This document shows, one piece after another, positions 17,395-26,215 of a stretch of DNA of 64,000 bases. The DNA lies in contig ONCZ01000004.1 of NCBI GenBank assembly GCA_900316445.1, positions 17,452-81,451 on the forward strand, in the 5' to 3' direction. The DNA is from an uncultured Prevotellaceae bacterium. Its GTDB lineage: Bacteria; Bacteroidota; Bacteroidia; Bacteroidales; Bacteroidaceae. The position numbers and the translations under genes are program-made. Each line of letters opens with the position of its first letter. Within the stretch, counting starts at the first letter, position 1. Under the pieces are notes generated by a model. That model was not told where the DNA came from, did no database searches, and saw only the letters and a list, made by a program, of their open reading frames with translations.

Positions 17395-17736
17395 ATGGTA
17401 CACAAGTTAAACAAAACCAAGAAAGAATCAGCGACAATGGACAGCAACGTCAAGTATCTCAACCCCAAGGCCGACCTCACCTTCAAACTGGTGTTCGGCG
17501 AGCATCCCGACTTGGTGATGAGTCTGTTGAATGCTTTGTTGCCGTTAGCAGATGACGAACAGATCACCCACGTTGAATACATCACGCCTGAGATGGTACC
17601 CGAGAACCCCGCCAAAAAGAACAGCGTGGTTGATGTGCGCTGTTTCGACCAGATGGGCCGCCACGCTTTCGTGTCCTTAGTGTCCTTAGTGGTTTATTTT
17701 TCGGGCGAGAAACTACGGCATTTTCTGCCAGAATAA
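17395..17736 (+). pseudogene. Rpn/PD-(D/E)XK nuclease-transposase family, truncated copy
   Basis: Encodes only about 100 residues of a family normally near 300 aa. From the internal ATG at 17437 it reads NVKYLNPKADLTFKLVFGEH, then DLVMSLLNALLP and VVDVRCFDQMGR, the N-terminal half of the PF12784/Rpn nuclease up to the metal-binding strand. The conserved continuation (normally an IVEMQ-like strand carrying the catalytic Glu) is replaced by HAFVSLVSLVVYF, encoded by a family B repeat (17669-17692), so the active site is lost. 29 bp across the breakpoint (17656-17684) are identical to the 3' end of the intact copy (18933-18961), and both copies share the same downstream tail. Best explained as a deletion derivative of a tandem duplicate. 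Confidence 0.85.
17669..17692. repeat. Family B repeat inside the broken Rpn gene
   Basis: Two units of the GTGTCCTTAGT type. Family B (minus form CACTAAGGACAC) recurs at 18945-18961, 19311-19334, 29201-29293, 30123-30197, 34963-35036, 35690-35714, 36094-36122, 41947-41971 and 43557-43600. Confidence 0.9.
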
Positions 17737-17739
17737 TCC

Positions 17740-17862
17740 GTTCTTTCCTGGAGAATAATGCCTACTTTCTGGTAGTATAAGAAAAGTTTCATTTTCTCAT
17801 TACACTCGTTATATTGGAACTAAAGTTCCAAATCTTTCCGACGAAATGTTAGGCAATGCAGA
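17740..17862. repeat. Shared 3' tail of the Rpn genes, copy 1
   Basis: Starts ttctttcctggagaataatg, contains gcctactttctggtagt and ends near ccgacgaaatgtt. The same text reappears after the intact Rpn gene at 18964-19160, there split by about 85 bp of extra sequence. Confidence 0.85.
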
Positions 17863-17897
17863 TTATCCCATCATTTTCCAATTTTTCCGTCGAAAAG

Positions 17898-17929
17898 TTT
17901 GGTGGTTCGGAAAATAGTTTGTACCTTTG
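17898..17929 (+). promoter_or_regulatory. Promoter of the intact Rpn gene
   Basis: TTTG (17898-17901), 20-bp spacer, TACCTTTG (17922-17929); the ATG follows at 18013. Confidence 0.85.
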
Positions 17930-18012
17930 CAGCGTTCAACTTATTGTATAACGCTTAAATTTTACTACGCATAAGCACAAATGAGAAGAATTCCAAGAAA
18001 GGAGAAAACAAA

Positions 18013-18957
18013 ATGAGTGGCCGCTACATCAACCCCTACACCGACTTCGGCTTCAAGTACCTCTTCGGTACGGAGCCCAACAAGGACATCACCCTCGAAC
18101 TGGTGAATGCCCTGCTGCAGGGCAAGGAGGTCATCAAGTCGCTCACGCTGCTGCCTACGGAGCAGTTGGGTGACACCAAGGATGACCGCCGCTCAGTATT
18201 CGACATCTACTGTGAGAATGAGCAGGGCGACAAGATCATCATCGAGATGCAGAAGGCAGACCAGCAGTGGTTTAAAGACCGCTCGGTTTATTACTCGTCG
18301 TTCCCCATCCGTCAGCAAGGAGAAAAGCGATGGAACAGCGAGAGCCATCAAGCTTGCTTGGATGACCGAGTCGTGACAGAGTTAGACGAAGTCAAGGGCC
18401 AGTGGCGCTTTGGCCTGAAGGCCGTCTATACCATCGGCATCCTCGACTTTGTGTTCGACGAGGACAAGGATGACCAGGAATACTATCACCATGTAGTGAA
18501 GCTGATGGACGTTGAGAAAAAGACTGTCTTCTATGATAAACTCACCTACATCTACTTAGAGATGCCCAAGTTCCAGAAGACGGAGGACGAACTGGTTACG
18601 ATGACCGACAAGTGGCTCTATGCCTTGAAACACCTGCCAGATCTTCTCGAACGTCCCAAGGCCTTGCAGGACCGTATCTTCAAGAAATTCTTTGATGTGG
18701 CCGAAATTGCAGCCCTGTCGAAGGAAGAATATGCGAAATACTGGGAGAGCGAGAAGGTTTACTACGACAACGACGGTGCCATCCGCACCGCTGAGGCGAA
18801 AGGACTTGCAAAAGGCCGGGCTGAGGGTGAAGCAAAACGAGCTAAGGAACGTTTGGCCAATGCCAAGGCTCTGTTAGACAATGGCGTTCCGCTTGAAGTG
18901 ATTGTCAAGAGCCTCCACCTTACAGACGATGAGGCCGCCACGCTTTCGTGTCCTTAG
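18013..18957 (+). CDS. Rpn family nuclease / PD-(D/E)XK transposase-like protein
   Basis: Product of 314 aa. MSGRYINPYTDFGFKYLFGT is the canonical opening of the family; SVFDIYC and KIIIEMQ supply the Asp and Glu-x-Gln of the PD-(D/E)XK metal site (about residues 70-92). The C-terminal part has the usual KGLAKGRAEGEAKRAKERLA helix and a helix-turn-helix-like segment (VPLEVIVKSLHLTDDE). Rpn proteins are DNases that promote recombination, often in variable tandem copies and treated as mobile. The last residues (ATLSCP) and the stop come from a family B repeat. No terminal inverted repeats or transposase partner were seen, so independent mobility is unproven. Confidence 0.85.
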   Translation: MSGRYINPYTDFGFKYLFGTEPNKDITLELVNALLQGKEVIKSLTLLPTEQLGDTKDDRRSVFDIYCENEQGDKIIIEMQKADQQWFKDRSVYYSSFPIRQQGEKRWNSESHQACLDDRVVTELDEVKGQWRFGLKAVYTIGILDFVFDEDKDDQEYYHHVVKLMDVEKKTVFYDKLTYIYLEMPKFQKTEDELVTMTDKWLYALKHLPDLLERPKALQDRIFKKFFDVAEIAALSKEEYAKYWESEKVYYDNDGAIRTAEAKGLAKGRAEGEAKRAKERLANAKALLDNGVPLEVIVKSLHLTDDEAATLSCP

Positions 18958-19649
18958 TGTCTGTTCTTTCTTGGAGAATAATGCCTACTTTCTGGTAGTG
19001 TTTGTTCTTATTAGTGTAACGAGTGTAACGAGATTTTAAACCTTTTCTATATAGAAATACATTTGGGTCGAGGTAAATCAATTTCTATTAGAAAAGTTTC
19101 ATTTTCTCATTACACTCGTTACATTGGAACTAAAGTTCCAAATCTTTCCGACGAAATGTAAGCGTATCCGTCTTCCATCTTGCACGGGAGGTCTATGGGA
19201 GGTCTATGGGAGGTGTTGTACCAAGACCTCCCGTCTAGAAATGCCTTTATATAAAGCCATTTCCAACTATTTAGGGAGGTGTTGACATTTTTTTCTCTGA
19301 CTGTCATATTTTTCGTGTCCTTGGTGTCCTTAGTAAGCCATTTCTGTATCTTTATACATTTCGTTTCCTTAGTGAACTATCTTGGACTTTCCTTAGGGTA
19401 AACCCGGACTTTCGTTAGGGGAAACTCCCACTTTCCTGCCTGTAAACCACCAGTCCCATGTCTCCTTTCCATTTCCGCATATATATACATCTTCCCTCAT
19501 CCATCATCTCTCTTTCCACTTTCCTCTAAATAAAACACCCATTCCGCTGAGTAACAAGCCTTCATGTTTGGATTATTAAGCCTTCTAAATGCCAACATGA
19601 AACCTTCTCAATGCCATTCAGAAGCCTTCGTGCTCCCCATTGTTCTATA
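18958..19649. other. Gene-free interval with several short repeats
   Basis: About 690 bp without a credible gene. It holds the Rpn tail copy 2 (18964-19160), a 9-bp tandem (AGTGTAACG twice, near 19013-19031) whose inverted counterpart lies near 19107-19129, two tandem copies of gggaggtctat (about 19187-19208), a family B fragment (19311-19334), and repeated TTTCCTTAGGG / TTTCGTTAGGGG text near 19385-19425. Pentads such as GCCTTC recur near 19558-19635. Looks like a graveyard of intergenic repeats. Confidence 0.7.
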
Positions 19650-19680
19650 AAAAAGAGGCGGCTACTCACGCAGCCGCCCC
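19650..19680 (-). terminator. Intrinsic terminator of LruC gene 3
   Basis: On the minus strand GGCGGCTGC, GTGA loop, GTAGCCGCC, then TCTTTTTT; 38 bp after the stop at 19718. Confidence 0.88.
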
Positions 19681-19717
19681 AGATTATGCAATAATTTGTA
19701 TTTGATTAAGTGATTGC

Positions 19718-22153
19718 CTACTGGAAGAGCGTTCGGCCTATTCTAGTCAGCTTGAAGTTGCGGCCCTGGACCTGTATCATCTGCTGACCATCCTTTTTGC
19801 TGGCACTCAGCTTCTTGGCATTGTCCTCGTCAAGCTTCACCTCTATCACGCCACTGGTCTTCATGGTCTTGTTACCATCCTTGTCAACATCGTAGTTGCG
19901 GATAGGCGTATCGATGAAGTACGGCTTACTGTCGTCAGCAAAGACCACCGTGATATAGGAGTCGTCTGTCAGATCCTCCACATAGAAGGTGATAAAATCA
20001 CCTGGATAATATGTGTCGTAATCCAACTTAATTCTTTTCAGGGCCCAGGTGGTGTATGATTCAGATCCCGTCCAGAGCTCGTCCTGAGAGACCCCTGGAT
20101 AGATGATGCGCGTGATGACAATCGGCGGGGTTGCGGCACCCTGGTGCGTCACGTTATTATAACGATAGTAGCTGGCACGCTCAAGCTCGCCCTGATCAGA
20201 CGGGCCTTCCCACCACTTGACAGACTTGTCACCCACATAACTGTAGAAATCAGGATATGCCAGTGAGAGCGGCTTACGCTCAACAGTCCACTTGGTGGTA
20301 TGGTTGGGCACAAACAGCTTGGCAGGTGCGCCACCTAACTCATCTTCGAGGAAATTAATGTCTTTATTTGTACCATTATTATACTGAACGACGATGGGAA
20401 TGTCACTGGCAAGAATCGGGTCTGTGTCAGCCTTTAAGGGGTTCAGTTGCGAAGTAGTGAATTCTCCAATATACACAGGGGGGTACTCAACGACGTAAGA
20501 TCCAAATGCTGTGGAATTGTCATCACGGGTGTTGACCATCGTGGTGATGCCTACGTCGAATGCGTTATGCACCTCCACTCCTGCCACTGTGAGCGGCAGT
20601 GTACCACCGGCAGCCTGCAGGGTAATCTCTGCAGAATAGGTGCCATCTTCCTTTGTAGAGTACCACTCCCTAGGAAGTTCCTCTTCTGTTCCGTCAGACC
20701 AGACCCTGGTAAAATAGACCCATCCTTCCTCAAAATTTTTGTAAACATCTACATCGAAAACGACATCGTTGAAATCAAGGTCTTCACGAGCAGATACACT
20801 AAGGTCTTCAGCGAAGATTCGGCCACACTGCTCATCGAGGGGTATCCTGGTCCTCTCAAGCTCGGGCCTACGTACAATTCGCGAAGTGAGTTCCTTTGGA
20901 TTAGCCTCCACGATACAAACGATCCAGTCAGAGTAGTATCCGTCGGCACAGCCGACCTTCACCCATAAATTACCCTCAGACTGGTTACCATTCACATAAC
21001 GCTGCCAAACAGGATAAGCACCAGATGTTCCAGCAGGCACAACCGTCACGGAAGCCTGATTGTCGTAAGCGTTGGTAGAGATATAGGGAATACCATCCTC
21101 ATTCTTACGAGGACCGTCGTGATGTTCAAATATATCCTCTTGTGTTTCTTCATCCTTACCAACCCATTCATCCCATCCGTTGGGATCCTGGAAGATGTCG
21201 CTGGCATCAACCCTTGCCTCGTAGTCGAAACCTACAAAGCCACGGCCTGACACAGAGGAACCCAAATCCATGCCGGGATGTTGCGAGGCGAATGTAGTAG
21301 CCCATGAATCAATCGTCGATCCGCTGATAATCACATATTGGTCATTATGCTGGATGCTACCCTGACTTTCATGCCAGCCGAAACAAGCGGTACTGGAACC
21401 AACCATGAGCATGATTTCATCTTGATGGTAAACGACATGGTTGTAGTTTTCAGCTTCCCAGTCGCCGATGCCCAGCGCTGCAGCAGATGCCTCGTCTAAG
21501 GGGTAACCTGCCTGATAGGTACGACCGTCCCAGACAGTATAGTTTGTTGAGCATTGAGCATTATTGTAGTTGTTGATGTGATCATTTGAATAGCCAGCAG
21601 TCAGCTTGTCCATGTGGTTACTGCCAATCTCCAGCTGTCCACCAAAGAGGTAAGCTTCCTTACTGTAGCCTCTGTATCCGTCCTCATCCCTCCACAGAGG
21701 ACTACCACCGCCTTTATAGACATCCTGCACGAAGAAATTCGTATAAGAGACAGGATCGTTACTTGGATATTGGTTGTACTGGAAATACAAACGCACACGC
21801 AGCTTCTGGCCAGTCGTCAACGGATCAGGCACATTGGTATAATAGCGACCCCACATATTACCTCTGGCATCATGGCCACGGGTGCGGACCCTGTTATCCG
21901 AGCGAGTTGATTCTGTAACCACAGAGTCTTTGTATATTACTTCAGTGGTACTCAGGTCTGCGAGCGTAGTAATCGTAGAGAAACCCCAGTTATGGTCTGG
22001 AGCAGGCTCACCAAACACTTCTTTGAAGACTTTCTCGAAAGTCTCCGCTTTTTGCTGAGAAACGGGCACGTAATCAGCTTCCTTATCAGAGCAACTGAAT
22101 AAGAATGCTCCTGTGAACAGAGCCAATGTACCCTTAATCAAATACTTCTTCAT
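19718..22153 (-). CDS. LruC/DUF4842-domain lipoprotein 3
   Basis: Product of 811 aa with lipobox TGAFLFSC. The N-terminal motif reads VFKEVFGEPAPDHNWGFST (about residues 44-62). The LruC core at about residues 445-545 reads GRIFAEDLSV, DLDFNDVVFDVDVY, LQAAGGTLPLTVAG and EVHNAFDVG. Roughly 200 further residues follow, starting at RIIYPGVSQDELWTG and including KRIKLDYDTYYPGDFITFYV, an additional beta-rich domain absent from lipoprotein 2. Predicted outer-membrane surface lipoprotein; ligand unknown. Divergent from lipoprotein gene 4, with back-to-back promoters in 190 bp. Confidence 0.85.
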   Translation of the reverse strand: MKKYLIKGTLALFTGAFLFSCSDKEADYVPVSQQKAETFEKVFKEVFGEPAPDHNWGFSTITTLADLSTTEVIYKDSVVTESTRSDNRVRTRGHDARGNMWGRYYTNVPDPLTTGQKLRVRLYFQYNQYPSNDPVSYTNFFVQDVYKGGGSPLWRDEDGYRGYSKEAYLFGGQLEIGSNHMDKLTAGYSNDHINNYNNAQCSTNYTVWDGRTYQAGYPLDEASAAALGIGDWEAENYNHVVYHQDEIMLMVGSSTACFGWHESQGSIQHNDQYVIISGSTIDSWATTFASQHPGMDLGSSVSGRGFVGFDYEARVDASDIFQDPNGWDEWVGKDEETQEDIFEHHDGPRKNEDGIPYISTNAYDNQASVTVVPAGTSGAYPVWQRYVNGNQSEGNLWVKVGCADGYYSDWIVCIVEANPKELTSRIVRRPELERTRIPLDEQCGRIFAEDLSVSAREDLDFNDVVFDVDVYKNFEEGWVYFTRVWSDGTEEELPREWYSTKEDGTYSAEITLQAAGGTLPLTVAGVEVHNAFDVGITTMVNTRDDNSTAFGSYVVEYPPVYIGEFTTSQLNPLKADTDPILASDIPIVVQYNNGTNKDINFLEDELGGAPAKLFVPNHTTKWTVERKPLSLAYPDFYSYVGDKSVKWWEGPSDQGELERASYYRYNNVTHQGAATPPIVITRIIYPGVSQDELWTGSESYTTWALKRIKLDYDTYYPGDFITFYVEDLTDDSYITVVFADDSKPYFIDTPIRNYDVDKDGNKTMKTSGVIEVKLDEDNAKKLSASKKDGQQMIQVQGRNFKLTRIGRTLFQ

Positions 22154-22208
22154 TGCAATAATACACTTAATAGACGTTACGTAACTTTAAACTAAATCGA
22201 TTTGGGTG

Positions 22209-22216
22209 CAAAATTA
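22209..22216 (-). promoter_or_regulatory. -7 element of LruC gene 3
   Basis: Minus-strand TAATTTTG, 56 bp before the ATG at 22153. Confidence 0.7.
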
Positions 22217-22302
22217 ATCAAAATATCGATAACTTGTATCACTTTTTCTGTTAAATACTGTAAAAGGTGCGCAAATTTGTTGCTTGTATGCAATAATTTT
22301 TG

Positions 22303-22310
22303 TAATTTTG
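22303..22310 (+). promoter_or_regulatory. -7 element of LruC gene 4
   Basis: TAATTTTG; followed by AAGGAGAAAG, an unusually good Shine-Dalgarno for this phylum, 2 bp before the ATG at 22343. Confidence 0.7.
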
Positions 22311-22342
22311 CCCACATATTTAATATAATTAAGGAGAAAGTT

Positions 22343-23680
22343 ATGAAACATCTTAGATGGATAATTCCCGTGATAGTGGCTGTCATCCTGGTAGTGAACA
22401 GCGCTTGCAGCCCTAACCATGAACTGTTTGATGCGGAGGCCACACAGGCCATCAGCGACAGTCTGTCGCCCGTTGACTCCATAGACCACAATCACACCTG
22501 GGTTCTGACAGACACCAGAAGCATCACGGTGAAGGCCAATGCCGACGTGAATGCCCGGTGGCTGAAGATCCTGACCGCCGACCCTCGTAAGGATCAGAAT
22601 GCCGAAGTGGCCACACAGGTGATGATTTCCGACGGCGAATCGGCCTTCTTGAGCTTCTGCTATCCCAAGACTCTTACCACACTCTATGCCGCACTCGTCG
22701 ATGACGAGGGGCGCATGACTGTGACGGAATTTACCCCCAGTGACAATCATGTGGATTTCTCAGAGCCCCTTTATACCAAGCAGCTCATGACATACATCCC
22801 TCAGCCTCTGACACTCGTCTATTGCTATGAGGAAGAGATGCCCGACTATACGAACCTGAACTTCGACTATAACGACTGCGTTCTGGGTATTTCCTACGAG
22901 CGGACTGGCGAACGGGAAATGCGCTTCCATGTGACTTTGAGAGCCGTAGGTACAGACCGCCCCATGAGCGCCGCCCTCCATCTGAAGAATTTCAAGTATG
23001 ATGAGATCGATACCATCTACACCGAGGGAGGTGCTTCGTTCAACGTGAACAGCAAGGGAGAGGAAATTCCCGAACAAGTCATCTCGCCCAACCTGCTCAG
23101 AACCAAGGAACTGCTGCTGAAGAGCCAAAGCCAGGATAAGGAGGAAGACAAGGAGGCAGTGATCAACCTGTTTTGTGATGCCCACTGGGCTACGGGCGAC
23201 CTTCTGCCGCCGAATGATCAATGGATGATCGATCACTGGTACTATAACGTGAGCAAGACCAGCAGCTCGGACATGACATACCGCACGATAGTGCCCAAAG
23301 AGGTGACCTATGTCGTGAAGTTCAAGGAATCAATGGGATTGGAGTATCTGAACTTCGACCTGATCGATCCGTTTATCATCAAGGAGTATCTGGGCGGTAC
23401 ATTCGAGGTACACCAGTTTGCCTACCGCAACGACTGGGTGCTTAAGAATTATAAGATTGCAGAGGAAATCGTAAAACTGCCTTGGGCACTGATTATCCCT
23501 TACAAAAAGTTCCGCCACCCGTTGGATGGCGTAAACATCGGATTCAAGAAGAAAGGAACACAAGGCTTTGGCGCCTACAGTAGCGTGACAGGTCACACCT
23601 TCGGAGAATGGTCCATGAACCAATACCTCGCTAATGACTGGTACCTGAACGAATACGCTACAGAGAACCAAGTTTATTAA
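22343..23680 (+). CDS. LruC/DUF4842-related lipoprotein 4
   Basis: Product of 445 aa from the ATG at 22343, chosen because of its Shine-Dalgarno and the signal MKHLRWIIPVIVAVILVVNS ending in lipobox NSAC. It keeps a reduced N-terminal motif (SIDHNHTWVLTDT) and a divergent LruC core: TNLNFDYNDCVLGISYERT followed by VTLRAVGTDRPMSAALHL. The typical AAGG segment is replaced by AVGTDRP. The final 50 residues (GAYSSVTGHTFGEWSMNQYL, DWYLNEYA) resemble the closing strand of the LruC domain. It is the only member of the cluster on the + strand. Assigned to the same family at lower confidence because the core motif is altered. Confidence 0.75.
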   Translation: MKHLRWIIPVIVAVILVVNSACSPNHELFDAEATQAISDSLSPVDSIDHNHTWVLTDTRSITVKANADVNARWLKILTADPRKDQNAEVATQVMISDGESAFLSFCYPKTLTTLYAALVDDEGRMTVTEFTPSDNHVDFSEPLYTKQLMTYIPQPLTLVYCYEEEMPDYTNLNFDYNDCVLGISYERTGEREMRFHVTLRAVGTDRPMSAALHLKNFKYDEIDTIYTEGGASFNVNSKGEEIPEQVISPNLLRTKELLLKSQSQDKEEDKEAVINLFCDAHWATGDLLPPNDQWMIDHWYYNVSKTSSSDMTYRTIVPKEVTYVVKFKESMGLEYLNFDLIDPFIIKEYLGGTFEVHQFAYRNDWVLKNYKIAEEIVKLPWALIIPYKKFRHPLDGVNIGFKKKGTQGFGAYSSVTGHTFGEWSMNQYLANDWYLNEYATENQVY

Positions 23681-23702
23681 AAAGACCACAAGTTTAAAAT
23701 AG

Positions 23703-23784
23703 ACCACGAATTACACGAATTTCACGAATTCAAAATACCCAAAAGATACTTGTAATAATTCGTGAAATTCGTGTAATTCGTGGT
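23703..23784. terminator. Family C inverted repeat, bidirectional terminator
   Basis: Two perfect 28-bp arms (23703-23730 and 23757-23784) made of the tandem unit ACGAATT(A/T)C, separated by 26 bp. Lies between convergent LruC genes 4 and 5. Family C also occurs at 37609-37696, 39699-39723 and 60841-60981. Confidence 0.85.
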
Positions 23785-23785
23785 T

Positions 23786-26017
23786 TTATTCATCATCTGA
23801 GGTCCAGGTGATGACTTTGCCGTCGACGGCATTCTCGGCGGCATACCAGTTGATCGCGGTATGCATGTTCGAGGCCCACGTGCTGAACTGAGGATAAGCT
23901 ACTCCGATATTGACGCCATCCTTTGCCCAGAACCAACGACAATCCGAACTACCATTGATGATGAAGTAGAGCGGTGTTTCACCCGTTTCTTGAAGCTTGA
24001 TGTTGCCGTTAGAATCTTCTGTGCGCAATGAGAAGGGCAGTTGGTCGATACGTGCATTGCCGTCTGAGAAGCTGATCTGGCCCAATCTGGAGAACACGCG
24101 GTTGATGGTCGACACATTGGCAGTCTTATCTGAAGCAACACCGATGAGACTATGCACCTCTTCACCAAAGTCCTGTCCATTATAGACGACGTTGGTCTTC
24201 ATCGTGTTGCCGACACACATCACCAGAATATTAGAGACATAGTTGCCATCACCATTATCTACAGGAACACCCACACGTAAGACCACATCGTTATAGTCGT
24301 AATCCTTCACCGAACTCTGCATGGTCTCGAAGGCGTAGAACAACGCATTGGGCTCCGGCACCGACGAAGAACCCTTCGGCAGATAGGTGGTGGTAAACGA
24401 GGCGGAAGTACTGTAAGTACAGGTCTGACGGGTATCGTCGCCACAGGCATTGGCACTGATGTCATCGTTCCAAACGAGGGCATCCTTATTACCCACCAGC
24501 GTCCAGCGGTAGTTGTTCTCGTTGATGAGCCGTCCCCCGCAGGCATTGAGCCAATAATAGAACAGGCGGTTGTTGTCGGTAATCAGCTCGAAGTCATAAT
24601 CGACAGGGAACGTATCCGGCAGTATCAACTCCACATGGTCGAGCAGATAGGTGCCAGCCTGGCCTTCGGTGGTGACGCAGCCATTGCAGTTATCGACCTT
24701 CAGCAGAGCGTTGGCAGTGAAGTTATTGCCCACAGGTCCCCAGACACCGAAATTGTCGATGGTGATGTCAGTGGCCTCAATGGCTGCGGCGTTACCCATA
24801 TAGACGATCTTGTTGCCTTCAGCACTGCCGTTAAGCACCAGCGAGGGACATTGTAAGTAGCTATAGTCGTCAAGACGACTGCTCTCCGAGAGAGTCACTT
24901 CATGGTTGACCAGCATGGAAGAGGCATTCCGCAATGAGAGGTTATCGCCACTGATCTGGTCCAGCCAGGCTCCTCCACGATTAATCAATACACCTTGTCC
25001 ACCAGCTGTATTGGCTTCACAAGCCACAGAAGTAGGCGAATCTGTTTCCACACCGAGGATGCCGCTATTATAGAGACCACAGCCATTCAAACGAATTTCC
25101 TTGGCGGATATAATACCCGCATTATAATTATAGGTGTCGCTGCCTGTATTATACTCCAGCGTACCGTCACCAGTTATCTTTCCACCGGGGAGGACATAGA
25201 TCTGTCCCGTCGTGCCACTGGCGGAAGGCTTGGCACTGAGTGTCATTCCCTCTGGAATAATCACGTTACCACCACTGCCGACAACGATGACATTACCATT
25301 AGACACGCGCTGGTTGAAACTGAGTGTCCAGGTGCCAGTCACATAGACCGACATATTTCCACGGATGCCGAGTGAAGGCAGATAGCCCGTATAGTCGTCG
25401 CTGATACTGAGGCGAAGACGATCGTTGCCTTCCGGTTCCGCATCCATCGATGACACCTCGACAAAGGGGCCAGTGATATAGTCGCTCACGTCGGGCAACT
25501 GCATGATGGGCACACTCCAACGGTCATCCAATCCGCCCGTAGGCTGCACAGGAGTTATCCGCTCCTCCAACTGTTTGCCGCTAAAGACCACCTCGCTGCC
25601 AGAAGCCTTCGCCGGGAATGCCTTGCAGACAGCATGTCCGTCGCTGTCGAAGCAGGCAGCATAGAGCAGAGCATCATGGGCAGGACGGCACACCGTGATG
25701 GTCTTCGACTCGCCGGAGTTCAGACGGACCATTCCCAGATGGGTGGCTGAAGCATCATACAAAGCCGGCGTGGGGAGAATATACACACGGTATTCCATCG
25801 AATTGCCATAATCGACAGATATCTTGACAGACAAACCCGTAGAGGTGCTCCAGTCCTGAAGTGAATCTACCTGCTTGCCACCCATGACGAGGGCGATAAA
25901 ATTTTCCTTGAATTCCTGTTCCGGGGTTGATCCGGATTCCTTTGTACACCCTACTGCCGTTAAACAAAGCGCAACAGCAGCTGTCAAAACCTTAATCCAG
26001 CTCTTTTTCTTCATCAT
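23786..26017 (-). CDS. LruC/DUF4842-domain lipoprotein 5
   Basis: Product of 743 aa with a lipoprotein signal (MMKKKSWIKVLTAAVALCLT, lipobox TAVGC); the second Met is an equally good start. After a short beta-domain (residues about 55-135) comes a long parallel-beta-like stretch rich in short Gly/Asn turns (NVIVVGSGGNVIIPEGMTL, GQIYVLPGGKITGDGTLEYN), resembling a right-handed beta-helix. The LruC core near residue 570 reads FYAFETMQSSVKDYDYNDVV, with a following VHSLIGVAS. Likely a surface adhesin-like lipoprotein. No promoter was seen between it and tRNA-Met 26 bp upstream, so it may be transcribed from the tRNA promoter. Confidence 0.82.
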   Translation of the reverse strand: MMKKKSWIKVLTAAVALCLTAVGCTKESGSTPEQEFKENFIALVMGGKQVDSLQDWSTSTGLSVKISVDYGNSMEYRVYILPTPALYDASATHLGMVRLNSGESKTITVCRPAHDALLYAACFDSDGHAVCKAFPAKASGSEVVFSGKQLEERITPVQPTGGLDDRWSVPIMQLPDVSDYITGPFVEVSSMDAEPEGNDRLRLSISDDYTGYLPSLGIRGNMSVYVTGTWTLSFNQRVSNGNVIVVGSGGNVIIPEGMTLSAKPSASGTTGQIYVLPGGKITGDGTLEYNTGSDTYNYNAGIISAKEIRLNGCGLYNSGILGVETDSPTSVACEANTAGGQGVLINRGGAWLDQISGDNLSLRNASSMLVNHEVTLSESSRLDDYSYLQCPSLVLNGSAEGNKIVYMGNAAAIEATDITIDNFGVWGPVGNNFTANALLKVDNCNGCVTTEGQAGTYLLDHVELILPDTFPVDYDFELITDNNRLFYYWLNACGGRLINENNYRWTLVGNKDALVWNDDISANACGDDTRQTCTYSTSASFTTTYLPKGSSSVPEPNALFYAFETMQSSVKDYDYNDVVLRVGVPVDNGDGNYVSNILVMCVGNTMKTNVVYNGQDFGEEVHSLIGVASDKTANVSTINRVFSRLGQISFSDGNARIDQLPFSLRTEDSNGNIKLQETGETPLYFIINGSSDCRWFWAKDGVNIGVAYPQFSTWASNMHTAINWYAAENAVDGKVITWTSDDE

Positions 26018-26042
26018 AATGCGGATGGTTGAATTAGCGTTG

Positions 26043-26116
26043 TGGACCAGCCAGGGCTTGAACCTGGGACCTCCAGATTATGAGTCTGTTGCTCTAACCA
26101 ACTGAGCTACAAGTCC
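26043..26116 (-). tRNA. tRNA-Met (CAT)
   Basis: 74-nt cloverleaf on the minus strand: acceptor GGACTTG with GGTCC partner, D-arm GCTCAGTTGGTTAGAGC, anticodon loop CTCATAA (CAT), T-arm CCAGG-TTCAAGC-CCTGG, discriminator A. CCA is not encoded. The anticodon-loop context resembles elongator Met; an Ile2 (lysidine) identity cannot be fully excluded by eye. A -7 element (TACCTTTG, minus) lies at 26130-26137. Confidence 0.92.
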
Positions 26117-26129
26117 GCGTTTTGCGATG

Positions 26130-26137
26130 CAAAGGTA
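26130..26137 (-). promoter_or_regulatory. -7 element of tRNA-Met
   Basis: Minus-strand TACCTTTG, 13 bp before the mature tRNA 5' end; may also drive lipoprotein 5. Confidence 0.65.
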
Positions 26138-26200
26138 TAGGAAAATCTTTAATTATCCAAATTTTTAAGGCGAAAACACACAAAATAAGTGGAAAATAAG

Positions 26201-26208
26201 TACCTTTG
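26201..26208 (+). promoter_or_regulatory. -7 element of ribF
   Basis: TACCTTTG ends only 7 bp before the ATG at 26216, implying a nearly leaderless message. Confidence 0.7.
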
Positions 26209-26215
26209 CACCCCA

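Noticed and set aside
19119-19307. Small ORF in the gene-free stretch after the Rpn genes
   Set aside because: Composed of repeat text, no promoter or similarity; treated as chance.
26043-26116. tRNA-Ile2 (lysidine CAT) instead of tRNA-Met
   Set aside because: Cannot be fully excluded by eye, but the anticodon loop and D-arm follow the elongator Met pattern more closely.
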